Shown here: positions 38,317 through 46,287 of the stretch, piece after piece
How positions within the stretch are numbered: the stretch's first letter is position 1
How the letters are laid out: each line of letters begins with the position of its first letter
Source of the DNA: Wocania arenilitoris
Lineage (GTDB): Bacteria; Bacteroidota; Bacteroidia; Flavobacteriales; Flavobacteriaceae
Direction: 5' to 3'
Assembly: GCF_021728535.1 (NCBI RefSeq)
Contig: NZ_JAKKDU010000009.1
Coordinates: 62,001 to 126,000, forward strand
Length of the DNA stretch: 64,000 nt
The notes under the pieces: model-generated
The model's input: only the letters and a program-made list of their open reading frames with translations
Databases searched by the model: none
Told to the model about the DNA's origin: nothing
Translations under genes and position numbers: made by a program

Positions 38317-39405
38317 ATGCTAATGAAAAGGAAAACTATTATAGCGCTTTTACTAATTCCGCAATATTTTCTGATTAAAATATTCTCATACAATCCTGAA
38401 TTTATTGAAAACTACTATAGCAATGGATTATACCCTATTTTATCAAAAATTTTTAGATACATTTTAGGGTGGTTGCCATTTTCGTTTGGCGATGTAATTT
38501 ATGCTTTTGCCATTATTTATTCAGTTAGATGGATATATAACAACAGAAAGCGATTACTAAAAAACACGAAACAATGGTTTATTGAAGTATTTGCTGTTAT
38601 ATCGATTTTTTATTTTGTGTTTCATTTATTTTGGGGATTAAATTACTATAGACTTCCGTTACACAAAAACCTAGATTTAAAACATGATTACACCACCGAG
38701 CAGCTCGTTTATGTAACTAAAAAGCTGATAGAAGAATCGAATAAATATCAATTAAAAATAACTAATAATGACACTTTAAAAGTTAAAATCCCATACAGTA
38801 AACCTGAAATTTTTAAGCGTACACAAAATGGTTACAATAATTTAAAACAACTTTTTCCGCATTTAAAATATTACCCAAAAAGCATAAAAAAATCATTATT
38901 TAGTTACCCGTTAACATACATGGGTTTTAGTGGTTATTTAAATCCGTTAACCAACGAAGCACAAGTTGATGCTATAATTCCTATTTATAGATTCCCAACT
39001 ACAACAGCACACGAAATAGCACATCAATTAGGTTATGCTGCCGAAAACGAAGCTAATTTTATAGGTTGTTTAGCAAGTATAAATAATGATGATATCTATT
39101 TTAAATATACTGGATACACATTTGGATTACGTTTTTGTTTGAATGAAATTTATAGACGTGATGAATCACTATATGAAGATTTGATTACTAATGTTAATAT
39201 TGGTATTTTAAAAAATTACGAAGAAGTTCGTTTGTTTTGGGAGGCACACCAAAACCCAGCCGAACCTATATTTAAACTTTTTTATGGTAATTTTTTAAAA
39301 GCCAACAAGCAGGATAAAGGAATGGAAAGCTACAGCTATGTTGTTGCTTTGTTGGTTAATTATTTTAAAAATAAACCTAATTTAACTAACCACTATAATG
39401 ATTAA
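38317..39405 (+). CDS. DUF3810 membrane protein with zinc-peptidase-like motif
   Basis: This 362-residue protein has hydrophobic segments near residues 8-24, 40-72 and 90-108. A large soluble part follows with HEIAHQLGYAAENEANF: HEIAH at 232-236 and Glu at 243/245. This is the zinc-binding pattern of a gluzincin-like metallopeptidase. The whole protein fits DUF3810, common in Bacteroidetes. A proteolytic role at the membrane is likely but unproven. Its stop overlaps the ATG of a 30-codon stub frame. Confidence 0.85.
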   Translation: MLMKRKTIIALLLIPQYFLIKIFSYNPEFIENYYSNGLYPILSKIFRYILGWLPFSFGDVIYAFAIIYSVRWIYNNRKRLLKNTKQWFIEVFAVISIFYFVFHLFWGLNYYRLPLHKNLDLKHDYTTEQLVYVTKKLIEESNKYQLKITNNDTLKVKIPYSKPEIFKRTQNGYNNLKQLFPHLKYYPKSIKKSLFSYPLTYMGFSGYLNPLTNEAQVDAIIPIYRFPTTTAHEIAHQLGYAAENEANFIGCLASINNDDIYFKYTGYTFGLRFCLNEIYRRDESLYEDLITNVNIGILKNYEEVRLFWEAHQNPAEPIFKLFYGNFLKANKQDKGMESYSYVVALLVNYFKNKPNLTNHYND

Positions 39406-39490
39406 AAAACACTTTTTACTCTTTACACTCTTGTGTAGCATATCTTTGTTTGCACAAGACTATTTTTCTAAAAAGATTAATACTCTTTAG
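39398..39490 (+). pseudogene. Stub of a secreted protein gene (30 codons)
   Basis: Starting at an ATG that overlaps the DUF3810 stop, the frame encodes a clean signal peptide (MIKKHFLLFTLLCSISLFAQ) and only ten more residues (DYFSKKINTL) before TAG. A signal peptide with almost no mature protein suggests the 5' remnant of a deleted gene. A palindrome, GTCTGTTT-tg-AAACAGAC at 39496-39513, follows directly and may mark the break. A functional secreted peptide cannot be ruled out. Confidence 0.55.
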
Positions 39491-39620
39491 TAAGAGTCTG
39501 TTTTGAAACAGACAGGTAGTAGCTGTAACTCATCAGTACTGCTATAAAAGAATGTAATCAATTGGTTTATTTATATATCGTTCTTGTTTAACAAAGTTAA
39601 TATAATTACATAAAAAGAAT

Positions 39621-39628
39621 TACTTTTG
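39621..39628 (+). promoter_or_regulatory. Candidate -7 element for the SpoU methyltransferase gene
   Basis: TACTTTTG matches TAnnTTTG and ends 10 bases before the ATG at 39639. A well-spaced -33 TTG is not seen. Confidence 0.35.
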
Positions 39629-39638
39629 TTCAACTTAT

Positions 39639-40433
39639 ATGAAAACGATTAGCAGCTCACAAAACACATATATTAAGGAACTTGTTCAATTAAAAGACAA
39701 GTCTCGAAAACGTCGTAAAACTGGAACTTTTTTAATTGAAGGCAAGCGCGAAATCTCGTTAGCAATTAAAGGAAATTACGAGCTTGAAACCATTTTATTT
39801 TACCCAGAATTATTTTCCGAAAAACAACTTAACAACTTAACAAATCAACAAATCAACATTATTAAAATTTCCAAAGAAACCTATCAAAAACTAGCTTACC
39901 GAGATACTACCGAAGGTGTTTTGGCAGTAGCAAAATCTAAAACTAATAGTTTAAATAATTTAACTTTTAAAAATAAAAACCCTTTGATTTTAATTGCTGA
40001 AGCCCCAGAAAAACCTGGAAATATTGGAGCCATTTTAAGAACTGCCGATGCTGCAAATGTTGATGCGGTCATTATAGCAAACCCCAAGACAGATTTATAT
40101 AACCCAAATGTTATTCGGTCAAGCATAGGTTGCCTATTTACGAATCAAATTGCAACAGGAAATACAACTGAAATTATAGCATTTTTAAAATCTAAAAATA
40201 TTAAAATTTACTGTGCTGCGTTACAGGCATCGGTTAATTATCATTCACAAGATTTTAAAAACTCAACAGCTATTGTTGTTGGAACGGAAGCCACTGGTCT
40301 AAGCAAAGAGTGGCTTGAAAACGCTACTCAAAATATTATAATCCCTATGCAAGGCGAAATAGATTCCATGAATGTGTCGGTTGCAGCTGGAATTCTTATT
40401 TTTGAAGCTAAAAGACAACGTAATTTTAAATGA
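39639..40433 (+). CDS. SpoU/TrmH-family RNA 2'-O-methyltransferase
   Basis: This 264-residue protein has an N-terminal substrate-binding domain (residues about 1-95, with KRRKTGTFLIEGKREI) and a SPOUT methyltransferase domain. SPOUT motifs are EAPEKPGNIGAILRTADAAN, IVVGTEATGLS and IIPMQGEIDSMNVSVAAGIL. It methylates the ribose of a specific nucleotide in rRNA or tRNA using S-adenosylmethionine. The RlmB/TsnR-like layout suggests rRNA, but the target cannot be read from sequence. A second, shorter relative (trmH) lies at 47.4 kb. A palindromic repeat follows three bases after the stop. Confidence 0.9.
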   Translation: MKTISSSQNTYIKELVQLKDKSRKRRKTGTFLIEGKREISLAIKGNYELETILFYPELFSEKQLNNLTNQQINIIKISKETYQKLAYRDTTEGVLAVAKSKTNSLNNLTFKNKNPLILIAEAPEKPGNIGAILRTADAANVDAVIIANPKTDLYNPNVIRSSIGCLFTNQIATGNTTEIIAFLKSKNIKIYCAALQASVNYHSQDFKNSTAIVVGTEATGLSKEWLENATQNIIIPMQGEIDSMNVSVAAGILIFEAKRQRNFK

Positions 40434-40435
40434 AA

Positions 40436-40545
40436 CGTCATTACGAGGAAAGAATGATCGAAGTAATCAATTAAAGAAGTAATCAATTAAATCGGAACTA
40501 AAAACAAACAGATTGCCACGTCGCTAAAAAGCTTCTCGCAATGAC
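40436..40545. repeat. Two-armed palindromic intergenic element with internal 16-bp duplication
   Basis: The left arm CGTCATTACGAGG (from 40436) is the inverse of CTCGCAATGACA (to 40545). The right half carries CAGATTGCCACGTCGC, as in the repeats at 11441 and 43912. Inside, GAAGTAATCAATTAAA occurs twice in perfect tandem (40460-40475, 40476-40491). Confidence 0.85.
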
Positions 40546-40554
40546 ATTAAATAT

Positions 40555-41787
40555 ATGACATCAACAACCCTATTTTACATCATCATCGGAATAATAATCA
40601 TCAATTTTATAATTGATAAAATTCTCGACGCTTTAAATGCAAAACATTTTAATGATGAACTTCCTGAAGATTTACAAGATGTTTATGATGATACCGAGTA
40701 TAAAAAATCGCAAAATTATAAAGCAACAAATTATAAATTTGGATTGCTAACCTCAACATTTTCTATTCTTTTAACTTTAGGGTTTTTATGGTTTGATGGC
40801 TTTGAATTTGTAGACAATATTGCCAGAAGTTATAGCGACAACTCAATTATTATAGCGCTTATTTTCTTTGGAATTATTATGATTGGTAGTGATATTTTAA
40901 CAACACCTTTCAGCTATTACAGCACGTTTGTTATTGAAGAAAAATTTGGATTTAACAAAACTACAGTTAAAACATTCTTTTTAGACAAAATAAAGGGTTG
41001 GCTCATGATGGCTATTATTGGCGGAGGCATTTTAGCATTAATTATTTGGTTTTATCAAGCTACAGGTAAACATTTTTGGCTTTACGCTTGGGGGTTGGTT
41101 GCTGTATTTACCTTGTTTATGAATATGTTTTATTCCAAACTTATTGTACCTTTATTTAATAAACAAACCCCTTTAGAGGAAGGGACTTTGCGCGATAAAA
41201 TTTCGGCTTATGCCAAAACCGTCGGGTTTAAATTAGATAAAATTTTTGTGATTGATGGCTCTAAACGAAGCACCAAAGCCAATGCTTATTTCTCTGGGTT
41301 TGGGAGTGAAAAACGCGTAACGCTTTACGACACATTAATTAATGATTTAGATGATGATGAAATTATTGCTGTTTTAGCTCACGAAGTTGGGCATTACAAA
41401 AAGAAACATATTATTTTTAATTTGTTCGCTTCAATTTTATTAACTGGATTAACACTTTATATTTTATCGTTATTCATTTCAAATCCTTTGTTATCACAAG
41501 CTTTGGGAGTTGAAATTCCGAGTTTTCATATTGGGTTGATTGCTTTCGGTCTCCTCTACTCGCCTATTTCTGAAATTACAGGTTTAATTATGAATGTGTT
41601 TTCTAGAAAATTTGAATACCAAGCGGATGATTATGCCAAAAACACCTATAAAGCAGAACCATTAATTACCTCGCTTAAAAAATTATCAAAAAATAGCTTG
41701 AGTAATTTAACACCACATCCTGCTTATGTGTTTATGCATTATTCGCATCCTACCCTTTTGAAACGGATTGGGAATTTGAGGAACTAG
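40555..41787 (+). CDS. M48 family metallopeptidase (Ste24/CAAX protease type)
   Basis: This 410-residue membrane protease has about seven hydrophobic segments, and the zinc motif HEVGH at residues 276-280 (AHEVGHYKKKH). A downstream Glu ligand candidate lies in SRKFEYQADDYA. N-terminal features and length fit the Ste24/CAAX prenyl protease 1 group, which in bacteria is thought to act in membrane protein quality control. The C-terminal HPAYVFMHYSHPTLLKRI matches the family. It directly follows the palindromic element. Confidence 0.93.
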   Translation: MTSTTLFYIIIGIIIINFIIDKILDALNAKHFNDELPEDLQDVYDDTEYKKSQNYKATNYKFGLLTSTFSILLTLGFLWFDGFEFVDNIARSYSDNSIIIALIFFGIIMIGSDILTTPFSYYSTFVIEEKFGFNKTTVKTFFLDKIKGWLMMAIIGGGILALIIWFYQATGKHFWLYAWGLVAVFTLFMNMFYSKLIVPLFNKQTPLEEGTLRDKISAYAKTVGFKLDKIFVIDGSKRSTKANAYFSGFGSEKRVTLYDTLINDLDDDEIIAVLAHEVGHYKKKHIIFNLFASILLTGLTLYILSLFISNPLLSQALGVEIPSFHIGLIAFGLLYSPISEITGLIMNVFSRKFEYQADDYAKNTYKAEPLITSLKKLSKNSLSNLTPHPAYVFMHYSHPTLLKRIGNLRN

Positions 41788-41885
41788 TGCTGAACACTCC
41801 ATAACAAAATTTGAATTTCTTGACTTTGTCAGAAAAAAATCATAACTTCGTTTAACAACCGATAAATTTCATTAAAACGGAAACT

Positions 41886-41893
41886 TATCTTTG
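41886..41893 (+). promoter_or_regulatory. Candidate -7 element for the fucosidase gene
   Basis: TATCTTTG followed by CA matches TAnnTTTG and lies 35 bases before the first possible start at 41929. No clear -33 element. Confidence 0.45.
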
Positions 41894-41928
41894 CATTGTA
41901 CCTCATTAATTAAATAAACAAAAAAAAT

Positions 41929-43557
41929 ATGATTTGGAAAATTAATATGGATTGGAAAAAAATTATTTTGGCTTTATTCTTACTAGCATCTGTAAGTATT
42001 CCTTGTTTCTCCCAAGAAAAAGAACTTTCATGGGAAGAACTACGAAAACAATACCAATTCCCTAAATGGTATACTGAAGCCCGATTTGGCATATGGGTAC
42101 ATTGGGGTGCACAAACACAACCTAAAGAAGGTGGAGGTTGGTATGCACGCCATATGTATATGCAAGATGTGGGTAATCAAAAATGGGGTGAATATGCATA
42201 TGAATATCACTGTAAAACATATGGGCATCCATCTGAAATTGGGTATAAAGATGTTTTAAATGAATGGAAGGCAGAAAACCTTGACACAGACGCTCTATTA
42301 AAATATTTCAGGAAAATTGGTGCGAAATATTTCGTTGCTCTGGCCAATCATCACGATCGATTTGACAATTTCAATTCTACTCATTTTGAGTGGAATTCGG
42401 TGAATGTTGGGCCAAAGAGAGATATTATTGGTGAGTTTTCTGAATCAGCTAAAAAATACAATATTCCCTATGGCGTAAGCTCACATGATGATCGCTTCCT
42501 GGATTGGTGGATACCCGCTTTTGGTTCAGATGATAGCGGTGAGTACAAAGGAAAACCATATGACGGCCATATGACAAAAGAGGATGGCAAAGGCAAATGG
42601 TGGGAAGGAATGGATCCTGCAAAACTTTATGGTCTACCCCCTGAAAAAAGAACACCTGAATACATAGAAGAAGTTAAACATAACTGGATGCTCAGACATA
42701 AAGAATTAGTAACAAAATACGACATTGATTTCCTTTGGTTTGATGGCGGTGGATTTCCTTATAAGGAATATGGGAAAGAGGTATGTCAAACTTATTTCAA
42801 TCATAAACTAAACGAAAATGGTGAAATAAATGCCGTAGTGGCTGGTAAATTTAAGAATGAACCATCAACTGTTAAGGATATTGAAAGGGGAGGAGCTGAT
42901 ACAATTTTACCCTATCCATGGCAAGGGACAACGACGCCCAGAACCTGGTTCTATAAAGAGGATAAAGATAGACTTGAATACAGACATAACGCAAGAACAA
43001 TTATAGAATTGCTTGTTGATTACATGAGCAAAAATGGTAATCTTCTGTTAAATGTTGAGTTATTACCTGATGGCACAATTCCTCCCGAACAAATAAGCCT
43101 GCTGGATGAAGTGGGTGATTGGATTAATCTAAACCAGGAAGCCATTTATGCTAGTAAACCCTGGCACATATATGGCGACAATCTTAATTCTATCAATAAA
43201 AGACTGGAAAAGGAAGCAGTTACTGAGGCTGATCTTGAAGCATTAAAAAATTATAAAAAGAGCGAACATTTTAATGAAAGGACCACTCAAAGTCCTGAAT
43301 ATGGACATGAAGAAGTTCGTTTTACAACTAAGGACGCTGTGTTATATGTTATTGTATTAAACCCCAAAGAGGGAGAAATACAACTACCTTCATTAGGGTT
43401 AAATTCAGAATATTGTTCTAAAAAGATTAACTCAATTAAAATGATAGGCAGTAACACCAAAATAAAATTTAAGCAGAGTTCTGAAGAACTAACCCTATAT
43501 ATTCCGAGTAACAGGCCAAACAAATATGCAAGTGTTTTTAAAATTGAAAAACTATAA
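41929..43557 (+). CDS. Alpha-L-fucosidase (GH29)
   Basis: This 542-residue secreted enzyme has a signal peptide ending SIPCFSQ. The GH29 hallmarks are ARFGIWVHWGAQ near residue 52, ALANHHDRFDNF, GVSSHDDRFLDWW and DIDFLWFDGGG, with Asp272 as the likely nucleophile. MSKNGNLLLNVELLPDGTIP follows. It removes alpha-L-fucose from glycans outside the cytoplasm. A second ATG at 41947 (MDWKKIILALF) could be the true start. No SusCD or other CAZyme gene is next to it. Base composition appears somewhat less AT-rich than its neighbours in places, so acquisition by transfer is possible. Confidence 0.93.
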   Translation: MIWKINMDWKKIILALFLLASVSIPCFSQEKELSWEELRKQYQFPKWYTEARFGIWVHWGAQTQPKEGGGWYARHMYMQDVGNQKWGEYAYEYHCKTYGHPSEIGYKDVLNEWKAENLDTDALLKYFRKIGAKYFVALANHHDRFDNFNSTHFEWNSVNVGPKRDIIGEFSESAKKYNIPYGVSSHDDRFLDWWIPAFGSDDSGEYKGKPYDGHMTKEDGKGKWWEGMDPAKLYGLPPEKRTPEYIEEVKHNWMLRHKELVTKYDIDFLWFDGGGFPYKEYGKEVCQTYFNHKLNENGEINAVVAGKFKNEPSTVKDIERGGADTILPYPWQGTTTPRTWFYKEDKDRLEYRHNARTIIELLVDYMSKNGNLLLNVELLPDGTIPPEQISLLDEVGDWINLNQEAIYASKPWHIYGDNLNSINKRLEKEAVTEADLEALKNYKKSEHFNERTTQSPEYGHEEVRFTTKDAVLYVIVLNPKEGEIQLPSLGLNSEYCSKKINSIKMIGSNTKIKFKQSSEELTLYIPSNRPNKYASVFKIEKL

Positions 43558-43633
43558 AGAAATGTAATAAAGCCAATTAACAACGAGCTAAAAATATAAA
43601 TAAACAGATAGGTGAAAAACGAGGTACAACATT

Positions 43634-43755
43634 TTGTATAAGTAATGGCAGGGAAAGTGCTAAATATAAAGAGGTGCAGCCTACTCAAACTATATTGCGG
43701 TTTAACAGGCAGGTACAGCGCAACCTGCCACTACTCATACAATTTACCGTTAAAC
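43634..43755. repeat. Nested inverted-repeat element, loosely attC-like
   Basis: TTGTATAAGTAATGGCAGG (43634-43652) is the inverse of CCTGCCACTACTCATACAA (43724-43742) with two mismatches. GGCAGGT (43708-43714) pairs with ACCTGCC (43723-43729). GTTTAAC (43700-43706) pairs perfectly with GTTAAAC (43749-43755); these fit the integron core patterns RYYYAAC and GTTRRRY. No integrase is in the window and the arms are not evenly spaced, so an attC identity is weak. Confidence 0.5.
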
Positions 43756-43911
43756 GAACCTTTCCAAAAGCACCAAGAATTTCACTTTAAATCCATAAAT
43801 TAACAAAAATGCGAGTTAACGATTGAACGGTTCGACTGCGCTCTCCGCAGGAAACGTTTAAAATCCTTTTTAAAACTTGATGGTATTATTTTGAGATAAG
43901 CTATAATTAAA

Positions 43912-43946
43912 CAGATTGCCACAGTCGTGCCACCTTCGCAATGACG
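43912..43946 (+). repeat. CAGATTGCCACAGTCGT repeat copy
   Basis: CAGATTGCCACAGTCGT, then GCCACCTTCGCAATGACG, nearly identical to the copy at 11441-11475. Confidence 0.8.
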
Positions 43947-43989
43947 TTAGCAGACTAATGCGTTAACGATTGAGCAATTGTTGAAGCTC

Positions 43990-44022
43990 TTTTTGTGTTG
44001 TTGCACCTATGCAACACAAAAA
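43990..44022. repeat. Strong hairpin (11-bp arms)
   Basis: TTTTTGTGTTG (43990-44000) pairs perfectly with CAACACAAAAA (44012-44022) around an 11-base loop. It may be an intrinsic terminator; no gene ends immediately before it. Confidence 0.6.
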
Positions 44023-44082
44023 AGCGACTTGCAAAAGCGTGTAAAACGCCCAAAAGAATTAAAATTAGAGGTCTTATAATGA

Positions 44083-44106
44083 GATTCCTGCCTGTGCAGG
44101 AATGAC
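44083..44106 (+). repeat. GATTCCTGCC palindromic repeat copy
   Basis: ATTCCTGC-ctgt-GCAGGAAT followed by GAC, the same family as the pair at 2185-2263. Confidence 0.8.
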
Positions 44107-44122
44107 AAGTCAAATAATAGTG

Positions 44123-44130
44123 TATCTTTG
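44123..44130 (+). promoter_or_regulatory. Candidate -7 element for the DEAD-box helicase gene
   Basis: TATCTTTG followed by CC matches TAnnTTTG. If used, the transcript would have a leader of about 200 bases before the start at 44335. Confidence 0.45.
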
Positions 44131-44152
44131 CCGCTTGAAACAAAAGGATGAG

Positions 44153-44303
44153 ACCTCGAAATAAATTCGAGGTTAGTTCAACCAACAAATTTGAATGCAC
44201 TTTATAAGCTTTTCAAATTTGAATTTCACTAAATTCCTCAGGGTGAGGATGTGTTACTAGAAGTTTAAGGTTAAGTATGTCGATGCGCTTCTTTATGTAA
44301 CAC
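44153..44303 (+). promoter_or_regulatory. Structured 5' leader of the helicase gene
   Basis: Three hairpins lie in the presumed leader. ACCTCGAA (44153-44160) pairs with TTCGAGGT (44166-44173). CCTCA (44236-44240) pairs with TGAGG (44244-44248). GTGTTAC plus AGAAG (44251-44263) pair with CTTCT plus GTAACAC (44288-44303). Long folded leaders are known for cold-shock helicase genes, so a regulatory role is plausible. Confidence 0.4.
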
Positions 44304-44334
44304 TACATAACATAATCGCATACATTAAACAAGA

Positions 44335-46149
44335 ATGAGCACATTTAAAGATTTAGGTCTTAACGAATACCTATTACAAGCTATTACAGATTTAGGCTTT
44401 GTAAACCCAAGTGAAGTACAAGAAAAAGCAATCCCCATTTTATTAGAAAGTGAAACCGATTTAGTAGCATTGGCTCAAACCGGAACTGGTAAAACAGCTG
44501 CTTTTGGTTTCCCTATGTTGGAAAAAATTGATGTTAATAGTAGAACCACTCAAGGTTTAATTTTGAGCCCTACGCGCGAACTTTGTTTGCAAATTACCAA
44601 CGAAATGAAACAGTACGGTAAGTATTGTAAAGGATTAAACGTAGTTGCTATTTATGGCGGATCGAGCATTACAGACCAAGCACGAGAAGTAAAACGTGGC
44701 GCACAAATTATTGTAGCGACTCCTGGGCGTATGAAGGATATGATTAGCAGACGTTTGGTTGATATTACCAAAATTCAGTATTCGGTTTTAGATGAAGCCG
44801 ATGAGATGCTAAATATGGGTTTTTATGAGGATATTACCGATATTTTATCGCACACCCCAGAAGATAAAAGTACGTGGTTATTTTCGGCAACAATGCCTCG
44901 TGAGGTAGCGACCATAGCCAAAAAGTTTATGGATAATCCGCAGGAAATTACTGTTGGAAACAAAAATGAAAGTACAAGTACCGTTTCGCACGAGTATTAT
45001 TTGGTTAATGCTAGAGATCGATATCAAGCCTTAAAACGTTTAAGCGATGCCAATCCTGATATATTTTCAGTGGTATTTTGCAGAACAAAACGCGATACAC
45101 AAAAAGTAGCTGAAAAACTTATTGAAGACGGTTATAGTGCTGGTGCTTTACACGGAGATTTAAGCCAAAATCAGCGCGATTTGGTAATGAAATCATTTAG
45201 AAATAAACAAATACAAACACTAGTGGCTACTGATGTTGCTGCACGTGGTATTGATGTTGATGATATAACGCACGTTATAAACTACCAATTACCCGATGAG
45301 ATTGAAACCTATACGCATCGTTCTGGTCGTACAGGGCGAGCAGGAAAAACTGGGGTTTCAATTGTTATTGTCTCAAAAAGTGAAGTACGCAAAATAAAAA
45401 GTATTGAGCGCATTATAAAAAAGCAATTTGAGAAAAAAGATATTCCTGATGGTGCTGATATTTGTGAAGTACAATTGATGTCGCTTGCCAATAAAATTCA
45501 CAATACAGAAATAAACCATGAAATTGATAAGCATTTAACACGTATTAATGAGCTTTTTGCTGATACCGATAAAGACGAATTGATTAAAAAATTCTTCTCG
45601 GTTGAATTCACGCGTTTTTATAATTATTATAACAAATCTAAAAACCTAAATATCGCTGAAGGCTCTTTTGATAGTGATGGAGGTCGAGATTTTAAAGGTG
45701 GTAAAAACTCAACACGCTACTTTATAAATGTTGGTAGAAAAGATGGTTTTGATTGGATGAAGCTTAAAGACTTTTTAAGAGAACTACTTGATCTTGGAAA
45801 AGACGATATTTTTAAAGCTGAAGTAAAAGACAGCTTCTCATTTTTTAATACTGAAAATGAGCTAAAAGAGAAAGTTTTAGCATTTTTTACCGACTTTAAA
45901 CACGAAGGACGCTTTGTAAACGTTGAAGTATCAGAAAACCGTGGCGGCGGTGGAAGACGCGATAGAAAAGGGGGCGGAAGACGACGTGATGATAAACGTG
46001 GCGGTGGAAAACGTGAAGGTAGACGAAGTGATTCTGGAAATAGAAGTGAAAGGCGAAGAAGCGAAGGAAGCTCTAAACCTAGGCGTTCTGATTCTGGTTC
46101 TAAATCTAACGACTTTGCATCTTCAAGACCAAGACGCTCTAGACGCTAG
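44335..46149 (+). CDS. DEAD-box RNA helicase
   Basis: This 604-residue protein has the helicase motifs in order: Q motif region GFVNPSEVQEKAIP, Walker A TGTGKT near residue 50, PTREL, DEAD at 153-156, SAT at 184-186, and HRSGRTGRAGKTG. A DbpA-like RNA-binding domain follows (about 470-545, RYFINVGRKDGFDWMKLKDF), then an Arg/Gly/Ser-rich basic tail. Such helicases remodel RNA in ribosome assembly or cold adaptation. The basic tail probably adds non-specific RNA binding. It is monocistronic, with a long structured leader. Confidence 0.95.
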   Translation: MSTFKDLGLNEYLLQAITDLGFVNPSEVQEKAIPILLESETDLVALAQTGTGKTAAFGFPMLEKIDVNSRTTQGLILSPTRELCLQITNEMKQYGKYCKGLNVVAIYGGSSITDQAREVKRGAQIIVATPGRMKDMISRRLVDITKIQYSVLDEADEMLNMGFYEDITDILSHTPEDKSTWLFSATMPREVATIAKKFMDNPQEITVGNKNESTSTVSHEYYLVNARDRYQALKRLSDANPDIFSVVFCRTKRDTQKVAEKLIEDGYSAGALHGDLSQNQRDLVMKSFRNKQIQTLVATDVAARGIDVDDITHVINYQLPDEIETYTHRSGRTGRAGKTGVSIVIVSKSEVRKIKSIERIIKKQFEKKDIPDGADICEVQLMSLANKIHNTEINHEIDKHLTRINELFADTDKDELIKKFFSVEFTRFYNYYNKSKNLNIAEGSFDSDGGRDFKGGKNSTRYFINVGRKDGFDWMKLKDFLRELLDLGKDDIFKAEVKDSFSFFNTENELKEKVLAFFTDFKHEGRFVNVEVSENRGGGGRRDRKGGGRRRDDKRGGGKREGRRSDSGNRSERRRSEGSSKPRRSDSGSKSNDFASSRPRRSRR

Positions 46150-46173
46150 TTAAACAGATTATAGTTAAATCTT

Positions 46174-46189
46174 CCTGCCTAGCGGCAGG
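46174..46189. repeat. Short palindrome CCTGCC-tagc-GGCAGG
   Basis: A 6-bp perfect hairpin just after the helicase gene, of the type scattered through intergenic DNA in this window. It may also aid termination. Confidence 0.5.
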
Positions 46190-46287
46190 CAAGTTTGTTA
46201 ATTTTAAGTCAAAAAAAAACGTACAAGCTTATTGTTAAAATTTTGTTTAGTATTTTTATAGAAAATTAGCGTTTCTGAATTAAACCT

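Larger units (their letters stand above)
43558..44334. other. Repeat-rich 0.78-kb spacer between fucosidase and helicase genes
   Basis: No coding region is supported. It contains a nested inverted-repeat element (43634-43755), a CAGATTGCC repeat (43912-43946), an 11-bp hairpin (43990-44022), a GATTCCTGCC repeat (44083-44106), a probable promoter (44123-44130) and the structured helicase leader. The motif GTTAACGATTGA occurs twice, near 43815 and 43961. Confidence 0.75.

Noticed and set aside
40460-40491. CRISPR array
   Set aside because: Only two 16-bp units in direct contact without spacers; no cas gene.
41886-41893. Fucosidase as part of a fucose utilisation operon
   Set aside because: Neighbours are an M48 protease and a DEAD-box helicase; no fucose pathway gene is seen.
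43700-43755. Definite integron attC site
   Set aside because: Only the core ends match; the internal arms are unevenly spaced and no integrase is present. Kept as a low-confidence finding.
44251-44303. Known riboswitch class upstream of the helicase
   Set aside because: The hairpins do not match any riboswitch core I recognise; only a general leader structure is supported.
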